Assembly: GCF_025145285.1 (NCBI RefSeq)
Contig: NZ_CP102251.1
Coordinates: 1,240,001-1,304,000 of the forward strand
Origin: Alistipes onderdonkii
Lineage (GTDB): Bacteria > Bacteroidota > Bacteroidia > Bacteroidales > Rikenellaceae
DNA: 64,000 bases
Direction of reading: 5' to 3'
Shown here: positions 10,569 through 18,836 of the stretch, piece by piece
How positions within the stretch are numbered: the stretch's first letter is position 1
How the letters are laid out: each line of letters begins with the position of its first letter
The notes under the pieces: generated by a model
Databases searched by the model: none
Told to the model about the DNA's origin: nothing
Seen by the model: only the letters and a program-made list of their open reading frames with translations
Program-made: the position numbers and the translations under genes

Positions 10569-10621
10569 ATATTTTCCGGGGTTCCCTGCTTAGGCCGAAA
10601 CGCACGGCAATGCGGGCCCCG

Positions 10622-11278
10622 TCAGTAGAGGAAAAACACGATCCCGATGAAATGCGCCACGACCGCAAGGTTGATCAGCAGATGCCATACCATGTGGTGG
10701 TAGCGAAACCCCTGCCGGGCATAGAACCAGGCGCCGAGCGTGTAGAGCACGCCGCCCCCTGCGATCAGCACCAGCAGCGCCGTCGAGGCCTGCCGCACGA
10801 AAAGCGGCAGGAAGAAGATGATCGTCCACCCCATCACCAGATAAATCGTCAGGCTGATGGCCGGGATCGAGTTGCGCGACAACGACTTGTAAAAGATGCC
10901 GAACAGCACCATCGCCCACTGCAGGATGGTGATGAATATCCCCTGCCAGCCGCCGATGACCGACAAGGCGATCGGGGTGTAACTGCCGGCGATCGCCACA
11001 TAGATGAAGATATGGTCGAGGATATGGAAAACGGCCTTGTGCTTCGACGCCGGGTTCATCGAATGGTAGAGCGTCGAGGCAAGGAACATCAGGAAGATCG
11101 AGATCACGAAAATGCTCACCGAAACCGATGCCGTAACCGGGTTGGGGTCATGCACGTAGGCCCACACGGCGGCAAACGGGAGCGCCACGAGAGCCACGAG
11201 CGACATCACTCCGTGCGTAACCGTGTTGGCGATCTCCTCGCCCACGGTCGGAATATAAACATCCTTTTTATTTGCCAT
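10622..11278 (-). CDS. Hemolysin III / PAQR-family membrane protein
   Basis: A 218-residue inner-membrane protein with seven predicted transmembrane segments. It has the conserved PAQR/YqfA residues: 'GEEIANTVTHGV' at the N-terminus, 'FLASTLYHS' near residue 67, 'LDHIFIYVAIAGSYTP' near residue 88, and 'HHMVWHLLINLAVVAHF' near the C-terminus. The scattered His and Asp residues match the metal site of this superfamily. Biochemical function in bacteria is poorly known; the haemolysin label comes from a Bacillus cereus homologue, so toxicity should not be assumed. It is transcribed divergently from the rel gene. Confidence 0.92.
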   Translation of the reverse strand: MANKKDVYIPTVGEEIANTVTHGVMSLVALVALPFAAVWAYVHDPNPVTASVSVSIFVISIFLMFLASTLYHSMNPASKHKAVFHILDHIFIYVAIAGSYTPIALSVIGGWQGIFITILQWAMVLFGIFYKSLSRNSIPAISLTIYLVMGWTIIFFLPLFVRQASTALLVLIAGGGVLYTLGAWFYARQGFRYHHMVWHLLINLAVVAHFIGIVFFLY

Positions 11279-11302
11279 AACGCTGTGTATTGGTCTGACG
11301 TG

Positions 11303-11311
11303 CCAAATTTA
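11303..11311 (-). promoter_or_regulatory. -7 element for the hemolysin III-family gene
   Basis: On the minus strand TAAATTTGG matches TAnnTTTG, about 25 bases before the start codon. Confidence 0.5.
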
Positions 11312-11324
11312 TGAAATTTTTTCA

Positions 11325-11333
11325 TATCTTTGC
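11325..11333 (+). promoter_or_regulatory. -7 element for the rel gene
   Basis: TATCTTTGC matches TAnnTTTG and lies 26 bases before the ATG. It is only 13 bases from the divergent element, so the two promoters probably interfere or share control. Confidence 0.6.
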
Positions 11334-11359
11334 CAGCAAGGTTAAGCGGTTAGGCAAAA

Positions 11360-13558
11360 ATGGACTTTTCACGGTATGAAAATCTCCGCACGCTCGTGCG
11401 CGCGAACTTCTCGGAGCAGACCCGGGCCCTCGTCGACGAGGCGCTCGTCTACGCCGACGGGAAGCTCACGGGCCTGTGCCGCTATGACGGCACGCCGCTG
11501 CTCGACCATGCCGTAGCCGTGGCTATGGTCGTAATCTCGGAAGTGGGCCTCGGCCGCAACTCCACGGTCTCGGCCATCCTGCACGACGTGGTGCGCCTGG
11601 CCCACAAGCAGCTCCCCGCCGAAGAGTTCCTCGCCCTGACCGCCGACATCCGCGACCGCTTCGGCGAACAGGTCGTCGGCCTCACAATGGGCCTTGCGAA
11701 CATCTCCGAACTGAAACTGAAGGTCGCCAAGGAACAGGCCGACAATTTCCGCGACCTGCTGGTTTCCTATTCGGAAGACCCGCGCGTGATCCTCATCAAG
11801 CTGGCCGACCGGCTCGAAGTGATGCGCTCGCTCGAAATGTTCCCGCGTGAAAAATGGCGCAAGAAGAGCTGGGAGTCGATGAACCTCTACGCCCAGATCG
11901 CCCATAAACTGGGTCTTTACAGCCTCAAGAGCGAACTGGAGGACATCGCACTGAAATACCTCGAACCCAAGGACTACGAACATATCGTCACCAAGCTCGA
12001 AGAGAGCGCCGAGGAGCGCAGGGCTTTCATCGCGCGGTTCCTGGTGCCCATCGAGGAGAGGCTCGGCAAGCTGGGCATCAAATACCACATCAAGAGCCGC
12101 ACCAAGTCGATTTTCTCGATCTGGACGAAGATGCACAAGCAGAACGTCCCGTTCGAAGGGGTCTACGACATCTTCGCCATCCGCATCATCATCGACTGCG
12201 ACAAGGAACAGGAGAAACAGCAGTGCTGGACGGCCTATTCCATCGTCACGGATTTCTACACGCCCAACCCCAACCGCATGCGCGACTGGATCTCGATCCC
12301 GAAATCCAACGGGTACGAATCGCTGCACACCACCGTGTCGGCCGGCGGCCGGTGGGTCGAGGTGCAGATCCGCACCGAACGCATGGACGCCGTGGCCGAA
12401 CGCGGCATCGCGGCGCACTGGCGCTACAAGGGGGTCAACCAGGGAGCCCAAACCAGCGAAATGTGGCTGGGACGCCTGCGCGAACTGCTCGAGGACACCA
12501 CGCATTCGCTGGCGCAGCGCTTCGACGCCAAGCCGGCCTCGGGCGAGATCTTCGTCTTCACGCCCAACGGCGACCTGCGGAAATTGCCCGAGGGGGCTTC
12601 GCTCCTGGACTTCGCGTTCGACATCCACACCTCGCTGGGTTCCACGTGCGTGGGGGGCAAGGTCAACAACCGGGCGGTCTCGATCCGCGAACAGCTCCAC
12701 AACGGCGACATCGTCGAAATCCTGACCCAGAAGAACCAGACGCCCAAGTCCGACTGGCTCAACTTCGTAGTCACGTCGAAGGCCCGCAACAAGATCAAGT
12801 CCTACCTGCGCGAAGAGCAGGCCAAACATACGCGCATGGGACGCGAAGAGCTCGAACGCAAGCTCAAGAACTGGAAATTCACGCTGACCATCGACGAGGC
12901 GGTGGCCTACCTGGTCAAATACTTCAAGGTTCGCACCGGCACGGAGGTTTACGCACTGATCGCCACGCAGAAAGTCGACTTGGGCACGATCAAGGAGATC
13001 CTCGCCCGCCATATTTCGGGTGAGGCCGACGAACAGCGCCGTGCCGCCGCGGCCGAAGCCGAGCGCAACAAGGTGCACAACGTCAAGGAGAGCACCGCGC
13101 CGCAGGACGCGCTGGTGATCGACGACGACATCTCGAAGATCCAGTACAAGCTGGCCAAATGCTGCAACCCGATCAAGGGCGACGACGTTTTCGGGTTCGT
13201 GACGATCAACTCGGGCATCACGATCCACCGCAACGACTGCCCCAATGCCAAGCGCATGCGCGAGAACTACCCCTACCGGGTTATCGAAGCGCGCTGGCGT
13301 TCGACAGCCGAGGGTGCCTTCCGCGTCTCGATCCGCATCGTGGCGGCCGACACGACGGGCATGGCCAACCACATCACCGAGGTCATCAGCCGCGACCTGA
13401 AGCTCAACATCCGCTCGATCAACTTCTCATCGCTCGCCAACGGGTGCATCGGGGGCACGGTGAGCGTCGAGGTGCCCGGCGCGGGCGTCGTGGACACGCT
13501 CATCCACTCCATCATGCGGATCAAGGGCGTGCAGCGCGCCTTCCGTATCAACAACTGA
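11360..13558 (+). CDS. Long RelA/SpoT-family (p)ppGpp synthetase, degenerate hydrolase site
   Basis: A 732-residue stringent-response enzyme making (p)ppGpp from GTP/GDP and ATP. Domains in order: HD hydrolase-like (about 25-190), synthetase (about 230-355), TGS (about 395-460), helical and zinc-finger part (CCNPIKGDDVFGFVT, with HRNDCPNA), then ACT (about 655-732). The synthetase motifs are intact: 'RTKSIFSIWTKM', 'YDIFAIRIIID', 'GYESLHTT' and 'EVQIRTERMDAVAERG'. In the HD domain the metal ligands H50, H75, D76 and D150 remain. The catalytic acidic pair after HD is R79-L80 instead of E-D, and the usual 'RLHNMR' is 'RLEVMR' (E153, V154). Loss of hydrolysis is therefore likely, making it RelA-like; I leave the symbol empty because I cannot tell relA from spoT by descent. 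Confidence 0.95.
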   Translation: MDFSRYENLRTLVRANFSEQTRALVDEALVYADGKLTGLCRYDGTPLLDHAVAVAMVVISEVGLGRNSTVSAILHDVVRLAHKQLPAEEFLALTADIRDRFGEQVVGLTMGLANISELKLKVAKEQADNFRDLLVSYSEDPRVILIKLADRLEVMRSLEMFPREKWRKKSWESMNLYAQIAHKLGLYSLKSELEDIALKYLEPKDYEHIVTKLEESAEERRAFIARFLVPIEERLGKLGIKYHIKSRTKSIFSIWTKMHKQNVPFEGVYDIFAIRIIIDCDKEQEKQQCWTAYSIVTDFYTPNPNRMRDWISIPKSNGYESLHTTVSAGGRWVEVQIRTERMDAVAERGIAAHWRYKGVNQGAQTSEMWLGRLRELLEDTTHSLAQRFDAKPASGEIFVFTPNGDLRKLPEGASLLDFAFDIHTSLGSTCVGGKVNNRAVSIREQLHNGDIVEILTQKNQTPKSDWLNFVVTSKARNKIKSYLREEQAKHTRMGREELERKLKNWKFTLTIDEAVAYLVKYFKVRTGTEVYALIATQKVDLGTIKEILARHISGEADEQRRAAAAEAERNKVHNVKESTAPQDALVIDDDISKIQYKLAKCCNPIKGDDVFGFVTINSGITIHRNDCPNAKRMRENYPYRVIEARWRSTAEGAFRVSIRIVAADTTGMANHITEVISRDLKLNIRSINFSSLANGCIGGTVSVEVPGAGVVDTLIHSIMRIKGVQRAFRINN

Positions 13559-13590
13559 TTCATACCACAATTTTACCCACATAAAAGTAA

Positions 13591-14211
13591 ATGAATAACA
13601 ACTCTATCAGCGTCGTATTTGCCGACTCGTCACACGCGCACTACGCCCAGCGTATCTGCGATCTGATCTACGAGTCGGCATTGCAGCGTGGCACGGGCAT
13701 CGCCAAGCGTTCGCCCGAATACATCGCCGCAAAAATGACCGGTGGCAAGGCCGTCGTGGCGCTGGACGGTGAGAAACTTATCGGTTTCAGCTACATCGAG
13801 TGTTGGGGACACGGCGATTTCGTCGCGACCTCGGGACTTATCGTCGACCCGGAGTACCGCCATATGGGACTCGCGGAGCAGATCAAGCGACGAACATTCG
13901 AGCTGGCCCGACGACGATTCCCGTACGCCAAGTTATTCAGTATTACGACGTCGCTGCCCGTGATGAAACTCAATTCGCGCATGGGCTACACTCCGGTAAC
14001 CTTTTCCGAGCTCACCGAGGACGAGGAGTTCTGGCGGGGTTGCCAGGGGTGCTGCAACTACGACATCCTGCAACGCAACAACCGGCGCATGTGCCTCTGC
14101 ACGGGTATGCTCTACGACCCTGCCAAGGAACCCCCGCAGGTACAGTCGCGCATGGCGCCCTACGTCATGTTCTTCAAAAACAAGTTCAAAAAATTATTCC
14201 ACCTGAAATAA
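13591..14211 (+). CDS. GNAT acyltransferase, probable first enzyme of arginine synthesis (N-succinylglutamate synthase candidate)
   Basis: A 206-residue GNAT-fold protein. The central motif 'TSGLIVDPEYRHMGLAEQIKRRTFELA' (about 87-113) contains the acyl-CoA pyrophosphate loop R-H-M-G-L-A. It is the first gene of the arginine cluster, immediately before argG. No ArgA or ArgJ is present in the cluster, so it is the natural candidate for acylating glutamate. Because the transcarbamylase downstream is of the succinylornithine type, succinyl-CoA is the likely donor; homologues in Bacteroides have been proposed for this step. The C-terminal third is Cys-rich (RGCQGCCNYDI, MCLCTG), which might bind metal. 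The gap to the upstream rel gene is 32 bases with no visible promoter. Confidence 0.8.
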   Translation: MNNNSISVVFADSSHAHYAQRICDLIYESALQRGTGIAKRSPEYIAAKMTGGKAVVALDGEKLIGFSYIECWGHGDFVATSGLIVDPEYRHMGLAEQIKRRTFELARRRFPYAKLFSITTSLPVMKLNSRMGYTPVTFSELTEDEEFWRGCQGCCNYDILQRNNRRMCLCTGMLYDPAKEPPQVQSRMAPYVMFFKNKFKKLFHLK

Positions 14212-14229
14212 ACAAAACGATATAAGAAA

Positions 14230-15432
14230 ATGGGAAAGCAAAAAGTAGTTCTGGCATTCAGCGGAGGTCTCGACACCTCGTTCTGCGTGAAATACCTCTC
14301 CGAGGATAAAGGGTACGATGTCTATACGGCCATCGCCAACACGGGCGGCTTCTCGAAGGAGGAGCTTGCGAACATCGAAAAACGCGCCCTGGCGCTGGGC
14401 GCCGTGAAGCACGCCACGCTCGACATCGAGCAGGAATACTACGAAAAGAGCATCAAATACATGATCTACGGCGACATCCTGCGCAACGGCACCTACCCCA
14501 TTTCGGTCAGCTCGGAGCGTATTTTCCAGGCCATCGCCATCATCGAATACGCCAAGTCGATCGGCGCCGACTGCGTGGCCCACGGCTCGACGGGCGCCGG
14601 CAACGACCAGGTGCGCTTCGACCTGACGTTCCAGGTGCTCGCTCCCGAAATCGAGATCATCACCCCGACGCGCGACATGACCCTGACGCGCGAATACGAG
14701 ATCAACTACCTCCGCGAGCACGGCTTCGAGGCCGACTTCAAGAAGATGGAATACTCGATCAACAAGGGGCTCTGGGGCACGTCGATCGGCGGCAAGGAGA
14801 CGCTCCGCTCGGAGCAGACGCTGCCCGAGCAGGCCTACCCGAGCCAGGTTACGGCCCACGCCGAGGAGCGCCTGAAGATCACCTTCCACGAGGGTGAGAT
14901 CGCCGCCGTGAACGGCAAGCCCTACGCCGACAAGGTCGAGGCCATCCGCGCCGTCGAGGCCATCGGTTCGAAATTCGGCATCGGCCGCGACATGCACATC
15001 GGCGACACGATCATCGGCATCAAGGGCCGCGTAGGCTTCGAGGCCGCCGCCCCGATGCTCATCATCGCCGCACACAGGATGCTTGAGAAACACACCCAGA
15101 CCAAATGGCAGATCTACTGGAAAGAGCAGGTCGCCAACTGGTACGGCATGTTCCTGCACGAGGCGCAATACCTCGAACCGGTGATGCGCGACATCGAAGC
15201 GATGCTCGCCTCCTCGCAGCGCAACGTCACGGGTACGGTCGAGCTGATCCTGCGTCCGTACAGCTACACGCTCGTGGGCGTCGATTCGACCTTTGACCTG
15301 ATGAAGACCGACTTCGGCGAATACGGCGAGGTCAACAAGGCCTGGACGGCCGACGACGTGAAGGGCTTCACGAAGATCCTCGGCAACCAGATCAAGATTT
15401 ACCACAACGTCCAGAAACGCAACAAGAAATGA
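14230..15432 (+). CDS. argG: Argininosuccinate synthase
   Basis: Condenses citrulline and aspartate with ATP to form argininosuccinate. The 400-residue protein begins with the PP-loop 'VLAFSGGLDTSFCVKYL' (about 6-22). It continues with 'DCVAHGSTGAGNDQVRFDLTF' (about 116-136), which contacts citrulline and aspartate, and 'KKMEYSINKGLWGTSIGGKE' (about 173-192). Length is typical. It is the second gene of the arginine operon, and its stop overlaps the argC start (ATGA). Confidence 0.97.
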   Translation: MGKQKVVLAFSGGLDTSFCVKYLSEDKGYDVYTAIANTGGFSKEELANIEKRALALGAVKHATLDIEQEYYEKSIKYMIYGDILRNGTYPISVSSERIFQAIAIIEYAKSIGADCVAHGSTGAGNDQVRFDLTFQVLAPEIEIITPTRDMTLTREYEINYLREHGFEADFKKMEYSINKGLWGTSIGGKETLRSEQTLPEQAYPSQVTAHAEERLKITFHEGEIAAVNGKPYADKVEAIRAVEAIGSKFGIGRDMHIGDTIIGIKGRVGFEAAAPMLIIAAHRMLEKHTQTKWQIYWKEQVANWYGMFLHEAQYLEPVMRDIEAMLASSQRNVTGTVELILRPYSYTLVGVDSTFDLMKTDFGEYGEVNKAWTADDVKGFTKILGNQIKIYHNVQKRNKK

Positions 15433-16391
15433 TCCGGATCGGCATCATCGGAGGCGCCGGGTATACCGCCGGCGAACTGATCCGCCTGCTGCTCGCCCAC
15501 CCGCAGGCCCGAATCGTCTTCGTCCACAGCACGAGCAACGCGGGCAACCGCCTGGCCGACGTACACGGGGGACTGGAGGGCGACACCGAAATGCGTCTGA
15601 GCGACGCATACGACCTCCGGGCCATCGACGTGCTGTTCCTCTGTTCGGCACACGGCGAGAGCCGCAAATGGATGGAGGCGAACACAGTACCCGCAGGCGT
15701 GAAGGTCATCGACCTCGCGCAGGATTTCCGCGACGAGAGCGACGGGTTCGTCTACGGGCTCCCCGAGCTGAACCGCGACCGTATCCGCACGGCACAGCGC
15801 GTCGCCAACCCGGGCTGCTTCGCCACGGCGATCCAGCTGGCACTGCTCCCGCTCGCAGCGGCGGGACTATTGACGGACGAGGTGCATGTGACGGCCGTGA
15901 CCGGCTCGACGGGCGCGGGGGTGAAGCCCTCGGCCACGACCCATTTCAGCTGGCGTTCGGACAACATCTCGGTCTACAAAGCCTTCACGCACCAGCACCT
16001 CGTGGAAATCGGACGCAACCTGCGGCAGCTGGAACCCTCGTTCGACCAGGCGGTGAACTTCGTGCCAATGCGCGGCGATTTCACGCGGGGCATCCTGGCA
16101 AGCGTCTACACCGCCTGTCCGCTCGATGAAGAGGCTGCGCGCAAACTCTACGCCGACTATTACGCCGCGGCAGCCTTCACGCACGCCACGACGCGCAACA
16201 TCGACCTCAAACAGGTCGTCAACACCAACAAGGCGCTCGTGGGCGTGTCGAAATACGGCGACAAGCTGCACATCGTCTCGGTGATCGACAACCTGCTCAA
16301 AGGCGCTTCGGGACAGGCCGTGCAGAACATGAACCTGATGTTCGGGCTCGACGAAACCGCAGGGTTGCGACTGAAGGCAAGCGCCTTTTAA
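15429..16391 (+). CDS. argC: N-acyl-gamma-glutamyl-phosphate reductase
   Basis: NADPH-dependent reduction of N-acylglutamyl phosphate to the semialdehyde. The 320-residue protein has the dinucleotide-binding motif 'IGIIGGAGYTAGEL' (4-17) and the active-site Cys130 in 'ANPGCFATAIQLAL'. It also shows 'VTGSTGAGVKPSATTHFSWR', and 'NVFVP'-region equivalents with the conserved 'MRGDFTRGIL'. The substrate in this organism is probably the succinylated rather than acetylated form, inferred from the transcarbamylase gene downstream. It starts on the ATGA overlap with argG, so the two are translationally coupled. A 211-base GC-rich spacer follows before argD. Confidence 0.96.
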   Translation: MIRIGIIGGAGYTAGELIRLLLAHPQARIVFVHSTSNAGNRLADVHGGLEGDTEMRLSDAYDLRAIDVLFLCSAHGESRKWMEANTVPAGVKVIDLAQDFRDESDGFVYGLPELNRDRIRTAQRVANPGCFATAIQLALLPLAAAGLLTDEVHVTAVTGSTGAGVKPSATTHFSWRSDNISVYKAFTHQHLVEIGRNLRQLEPSFDQAVNFVPMRGDFTRGILASVYTACPLDEEAARKLYADYYAAAAFTHATTRNIDLKQVVNTNKALVGVSKYGDKLHIVSVIDNLLKGASGQAVQNMNLMFGLDETAGLRLKASAF

Positions 16392-16602
16392 AAAGCGCCT
16401 TGCACCCAAAGCCGCCTTTTTGCGGCAAAAAACGACAGGCAATTCCGCGTTGCCGTTCGAGGAGGGAACCCGGCGGGATAAAGGCCGGGCGTCAAAAAAA
16501 GCGGGGGGGGGCGGTTTGCCCGCAAGCCCGCGAAGGCGCCCGTTTTAGCGCAGCCTTCCTGCCGCCCCGCAGAGAACGACATGCGGATAAAAACTTTACA
16601 CA
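16392..16602. other. argC-argD spacer with homopolymer runs
   Basis: The spacer holds a GCCGC-CTTTTT-GCGGC hairpin followed by A residues (16410-16432) and a nine-G run at 16503-16511 preceded by an A run. No coding potential or promoter was recognised. The hairpin is not followed by T residues on the plus strand, so it is unlikely to be a strong terminator inside the operon. Confidence 0.5.
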
Positions 16603-17733
16603 ATGACACTATTCAACGTATATTCCTTATATCCCGTAGAGCCCGTCCGGGGCAAGGGCTGCCTGGTCTACGACGCGGCAGGCACCGAATACCTCGACCT
16701 CTACGGCGGACATGCCGTCATCTCGATCGGCCATGCCCAGCCCGACTACGTACGGGCAATCTCCGAGCAGGCCGCACGGCTGGGGTTCTATTCCAACTCG
16801 GTCGAAAACTCGCTCCAGACCACGCTGGCCGAAAAGCTGGGCCGCGCATCGGGCTATGACGATTACAGCCTCTTCCTCTGCAACTCGGGAGCGGAGGCGA
16901 ACGAGAACGCCCTGAAACTGGCCTCGTTCCACACCGGCCGCACGAAGGTGCTGGCCTTTTCCAAGGCATTCCACGGCCGTACCGCAGGCGCCGTCGCCGC
17001 AACGGACAACCCCGCGATCTGCGCCCCCTTCAACCGCACGGCCAACGTGGAATTCGTACCGCTGAACGACCTCGCTGCCGCGCGCGCGAAACTCGCCATG
17101 GGCGAGTTCGCAGCCGTCATCATCGAAGGCATCCAGGGCGTGGCCGGCATCCACTGTCCCACGGACGATTTCCTGCGCGGACTGCGCAAGGCGGCGACCG
17201 AAACCGGCACGCAGCTTATCCTCGACGAGATACAGTCGGGCTACGGACGCACGGGACACTTCTTCGCCCACCAGGCAGCCGGCATCCGCCCCGATCTGAT
17301 CACCACGGCCAAAGGCATGGGCAACGGCTTCCCGATCGGCGGCGTGCTGATCGCGCCCCATTTCGAGGCGCGCCCCGGGCTGCTGGGCACGACCTTCGGC
17401 GGCAACCACCTCGCCTGCGCGGCGGCCATCGCCGTACTCGACGTGATGGAGCGCGACGGGCTCGTCGAGAACGCCGCCACGGTCGGCGAATACCTGCTCG
17501 GGGAACTGCATAAGACCGGCGGGCTGAAAGAAGTCCGCGGCCGCGGACTGATGATCGGCATCGAAATCGACGGTTCCGGCGCGGAGTTCCGCAAGCGGCT
17601 GCTTTTCGGGAAACATGTCTTCACGGGCGGGGCAGGCGCCTCGACCGTGCGGCTGCTGCCGGCACTGTGCCTCACGCGCGAACATGCAGACCGGTTCCTC
17701 GACGCATTCGATGCGACGCTCCGCGGGAAATGA
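16603..17733 (+). CDS. argD: Acylornithine aminotransferase
   Basis: PLP enzyme converting N-acylglutamate semialdehyde to N-acylornithine. The 376-residue protein has class-III aminotransferase features: 'YDAAGTEYLDLYGGHAVISIGHAQP' near the start, 'SLFLCNSGAEANENALKLA' (about 87-105), the aspartate that contacts the PLP pyridine in 'LILDEIQSGYGRTG' (about 206-219), and the Schiff-base Lys237 in 'TTAKGMGNGFPIGG'. It is slightly short for the family but complete. The likely substrate here is N-succinylornithine, by pathway context. Confidence 0.95.
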   Translation: MTLFNVYSLYPVEPVRGKGCLVYDAAGTEYLDLYGGHAVISIGHAQPDYVRAISEQAARLGFYSNSVENSLQTTLAEKLGRASGYDDYSLFLCNSGAEANENALKLASFHTGRTKVLAFSKAFHGRTAGAVAATDNPAICAPFNRTANVEFVPLNDLAAARAKLAMGEFAAVIIEGIQGVAGIHCPTDDFLRGLRKAATETGTQLILDEIQSGYGRTGHFFAHQAAGIRPDLITTAKGMGNGFPIGGVLIAPHFEARPGLLGTTFGGNHLACAAAIAVLDVMERDGLVENAATVGEYLLGELHKTGGLKEVRGRGLMIGIEIDGSGAEFRKRLLFGKHVFTGGAGASTVRLLPALCLTREHADRFLDAFDATLRGK

Positions 17734-17879
17734 GTAATCCCGCTCCCCATCGCGGCAAGACCCCTTAGCGGAGGGGATTCAGCGGAGGGCAGACTCGTAC
17801 ACGCGGTGTTCCGCCGCGGACGAAAGCCCCCGCAAGCAACACGACGGATAAAACAAACTAAAGCCAAAACAAAAACGAC

Positions 17880-18836
17880 ATGCATAAATTTACCTGCGTA
17901 GCAGACATCGGCGACCTGCCGACAGCCGTCGCCGAAGCCATGGAGATCAAACGCGACCGGTTCCAATTCACGGGGCTCGGCCGCAACAAAACCCTGCTGA
18001 TGCTGTTCTTCAATTCGAGCCTCCGCACGCGGCTCTCGACGCAGAAGGCGGCGATGAACCTCGGCATGAACGTCATGGTATTGGACGTCAACCAGGGCGC
18101 CTGGAGGCTCGAAACCGAGCGCGGCGTGGTGATGGACGGCGACAAGGCCGAACACCTGCTCGAAGCCATCCCCGTCATGGGATCGTACTGCGACGTGATC
18201 GGCGTACGGTCGTTCGCCCGCTTCCACGACAAGGCCGAAGACTACGAGGAACGCGTACTGGAACAGTTCATCCGCTACTCGGGGCGCCCCGTATTCTCGA
18301 TGGAGGCCGCCACGCGGCACCCGCTGCAAAGCTTCGCCGACCTGATTACCATCGAGGAGTACAAGACCACGGAGCGCCCGAAGGTCGTGATGACCTGGGC
18401 ACCGCACCCCAACGCCCTGCCGCAGGCCGTGCCCAACTCATTCGCCGAGTGGATGAACGCCGCCGGCTACGACTTCGTCATCACCCATCCCGAAGGCTAC
18501 GAGCTCGCCCCGCAGTTCGTCGGCAACGCCCGCGTCGAATACGACCAGCGCAAAGCGCTCGAAGGGGCGGATTTCGTCTATGCCAAGAACTGGGCGGCCT
18601 ATGCCGACCCCGATTACGGGAAGGTGCTCAGCCGCGACCGGAGCTGGACGGTGGACGCCGAAAAGATGGCGCTCACCCACGACGCCTATTTCATGCACTG
18701 CCTGCCCGTGCGGCGCAACATGATCGTCACGGACGAAGTGATCGAATCGCCGCGCTCGCTGGTGATCCCCGAGGCCGCCAACCGCGAGATCTCGGCACAG
18801 GTAGTACTCAAAAGGTTGCTGGAGGGGTTGAAGTGA
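17880..18836 (+). CDS. argF': N-succinylornithine carbamoyltransferase
   Basis: Transfers carbamoyl from carbamoyl phosphate to N-succinylornithine, giving N-succinylcitrulline. The 318-residue protein closely follows the Bacteroides SOTCase pattern: 'FFNSSLRTRLSTQKAAMNLGMNV' (about 43-65, the carbamoyl phosphate loop), 'ATRHPLQSFADL' (about 143-154) and 'MHCLPVRRNMIVTDEVIES' near residue 273. In Bacteroides fragilis SOTCase, residue 90 is Pro and largely sets succinyl versus acetyl preference, with Glu in the acetyl enzyme. Here residue 90 is Ala (GDKAEHLLEAIP), which removes the acidic group and still fits a succinyl substrate. It overlaps argB by one base (TGATG). Confidence 0.93.
   Translation: MHKFTCVADIGDLPTAVAEAMEIKRDRFQFTGLGRNKTLLMLFFNSSLRTRLSTQKAAMNLGMNVMVLDVNQGAWRLETERGVVMDGDKAEHLLEAIPVMGSYCDVIGVRSFARFHDKAEDYEERVLEQFIRYSGRPVFSMEAATRHPLQSFADLITIEEYKTTERPKVVMTWAPHPNALPQAVPNSFAEWMNAAGYDFVITHPEGYELAPQFVGNARVEYDQRKALEGADFVYAKNWAAYADPDYGKVLSRDRSWTVDAEKMALTHDAYFMHCLPVRRNMIVTDEVIESPRSLVIPEAANREISAQVVLKRLLEGLK

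Noticed and set aside
16392..16602. Possible operator or terminator in the argC-argD spacer
   Set aside because: The hairpin lacks a T run and no repeated operator motif recurs elsewhere in the arginine cluster; kept only as a descriptive spacer entry.
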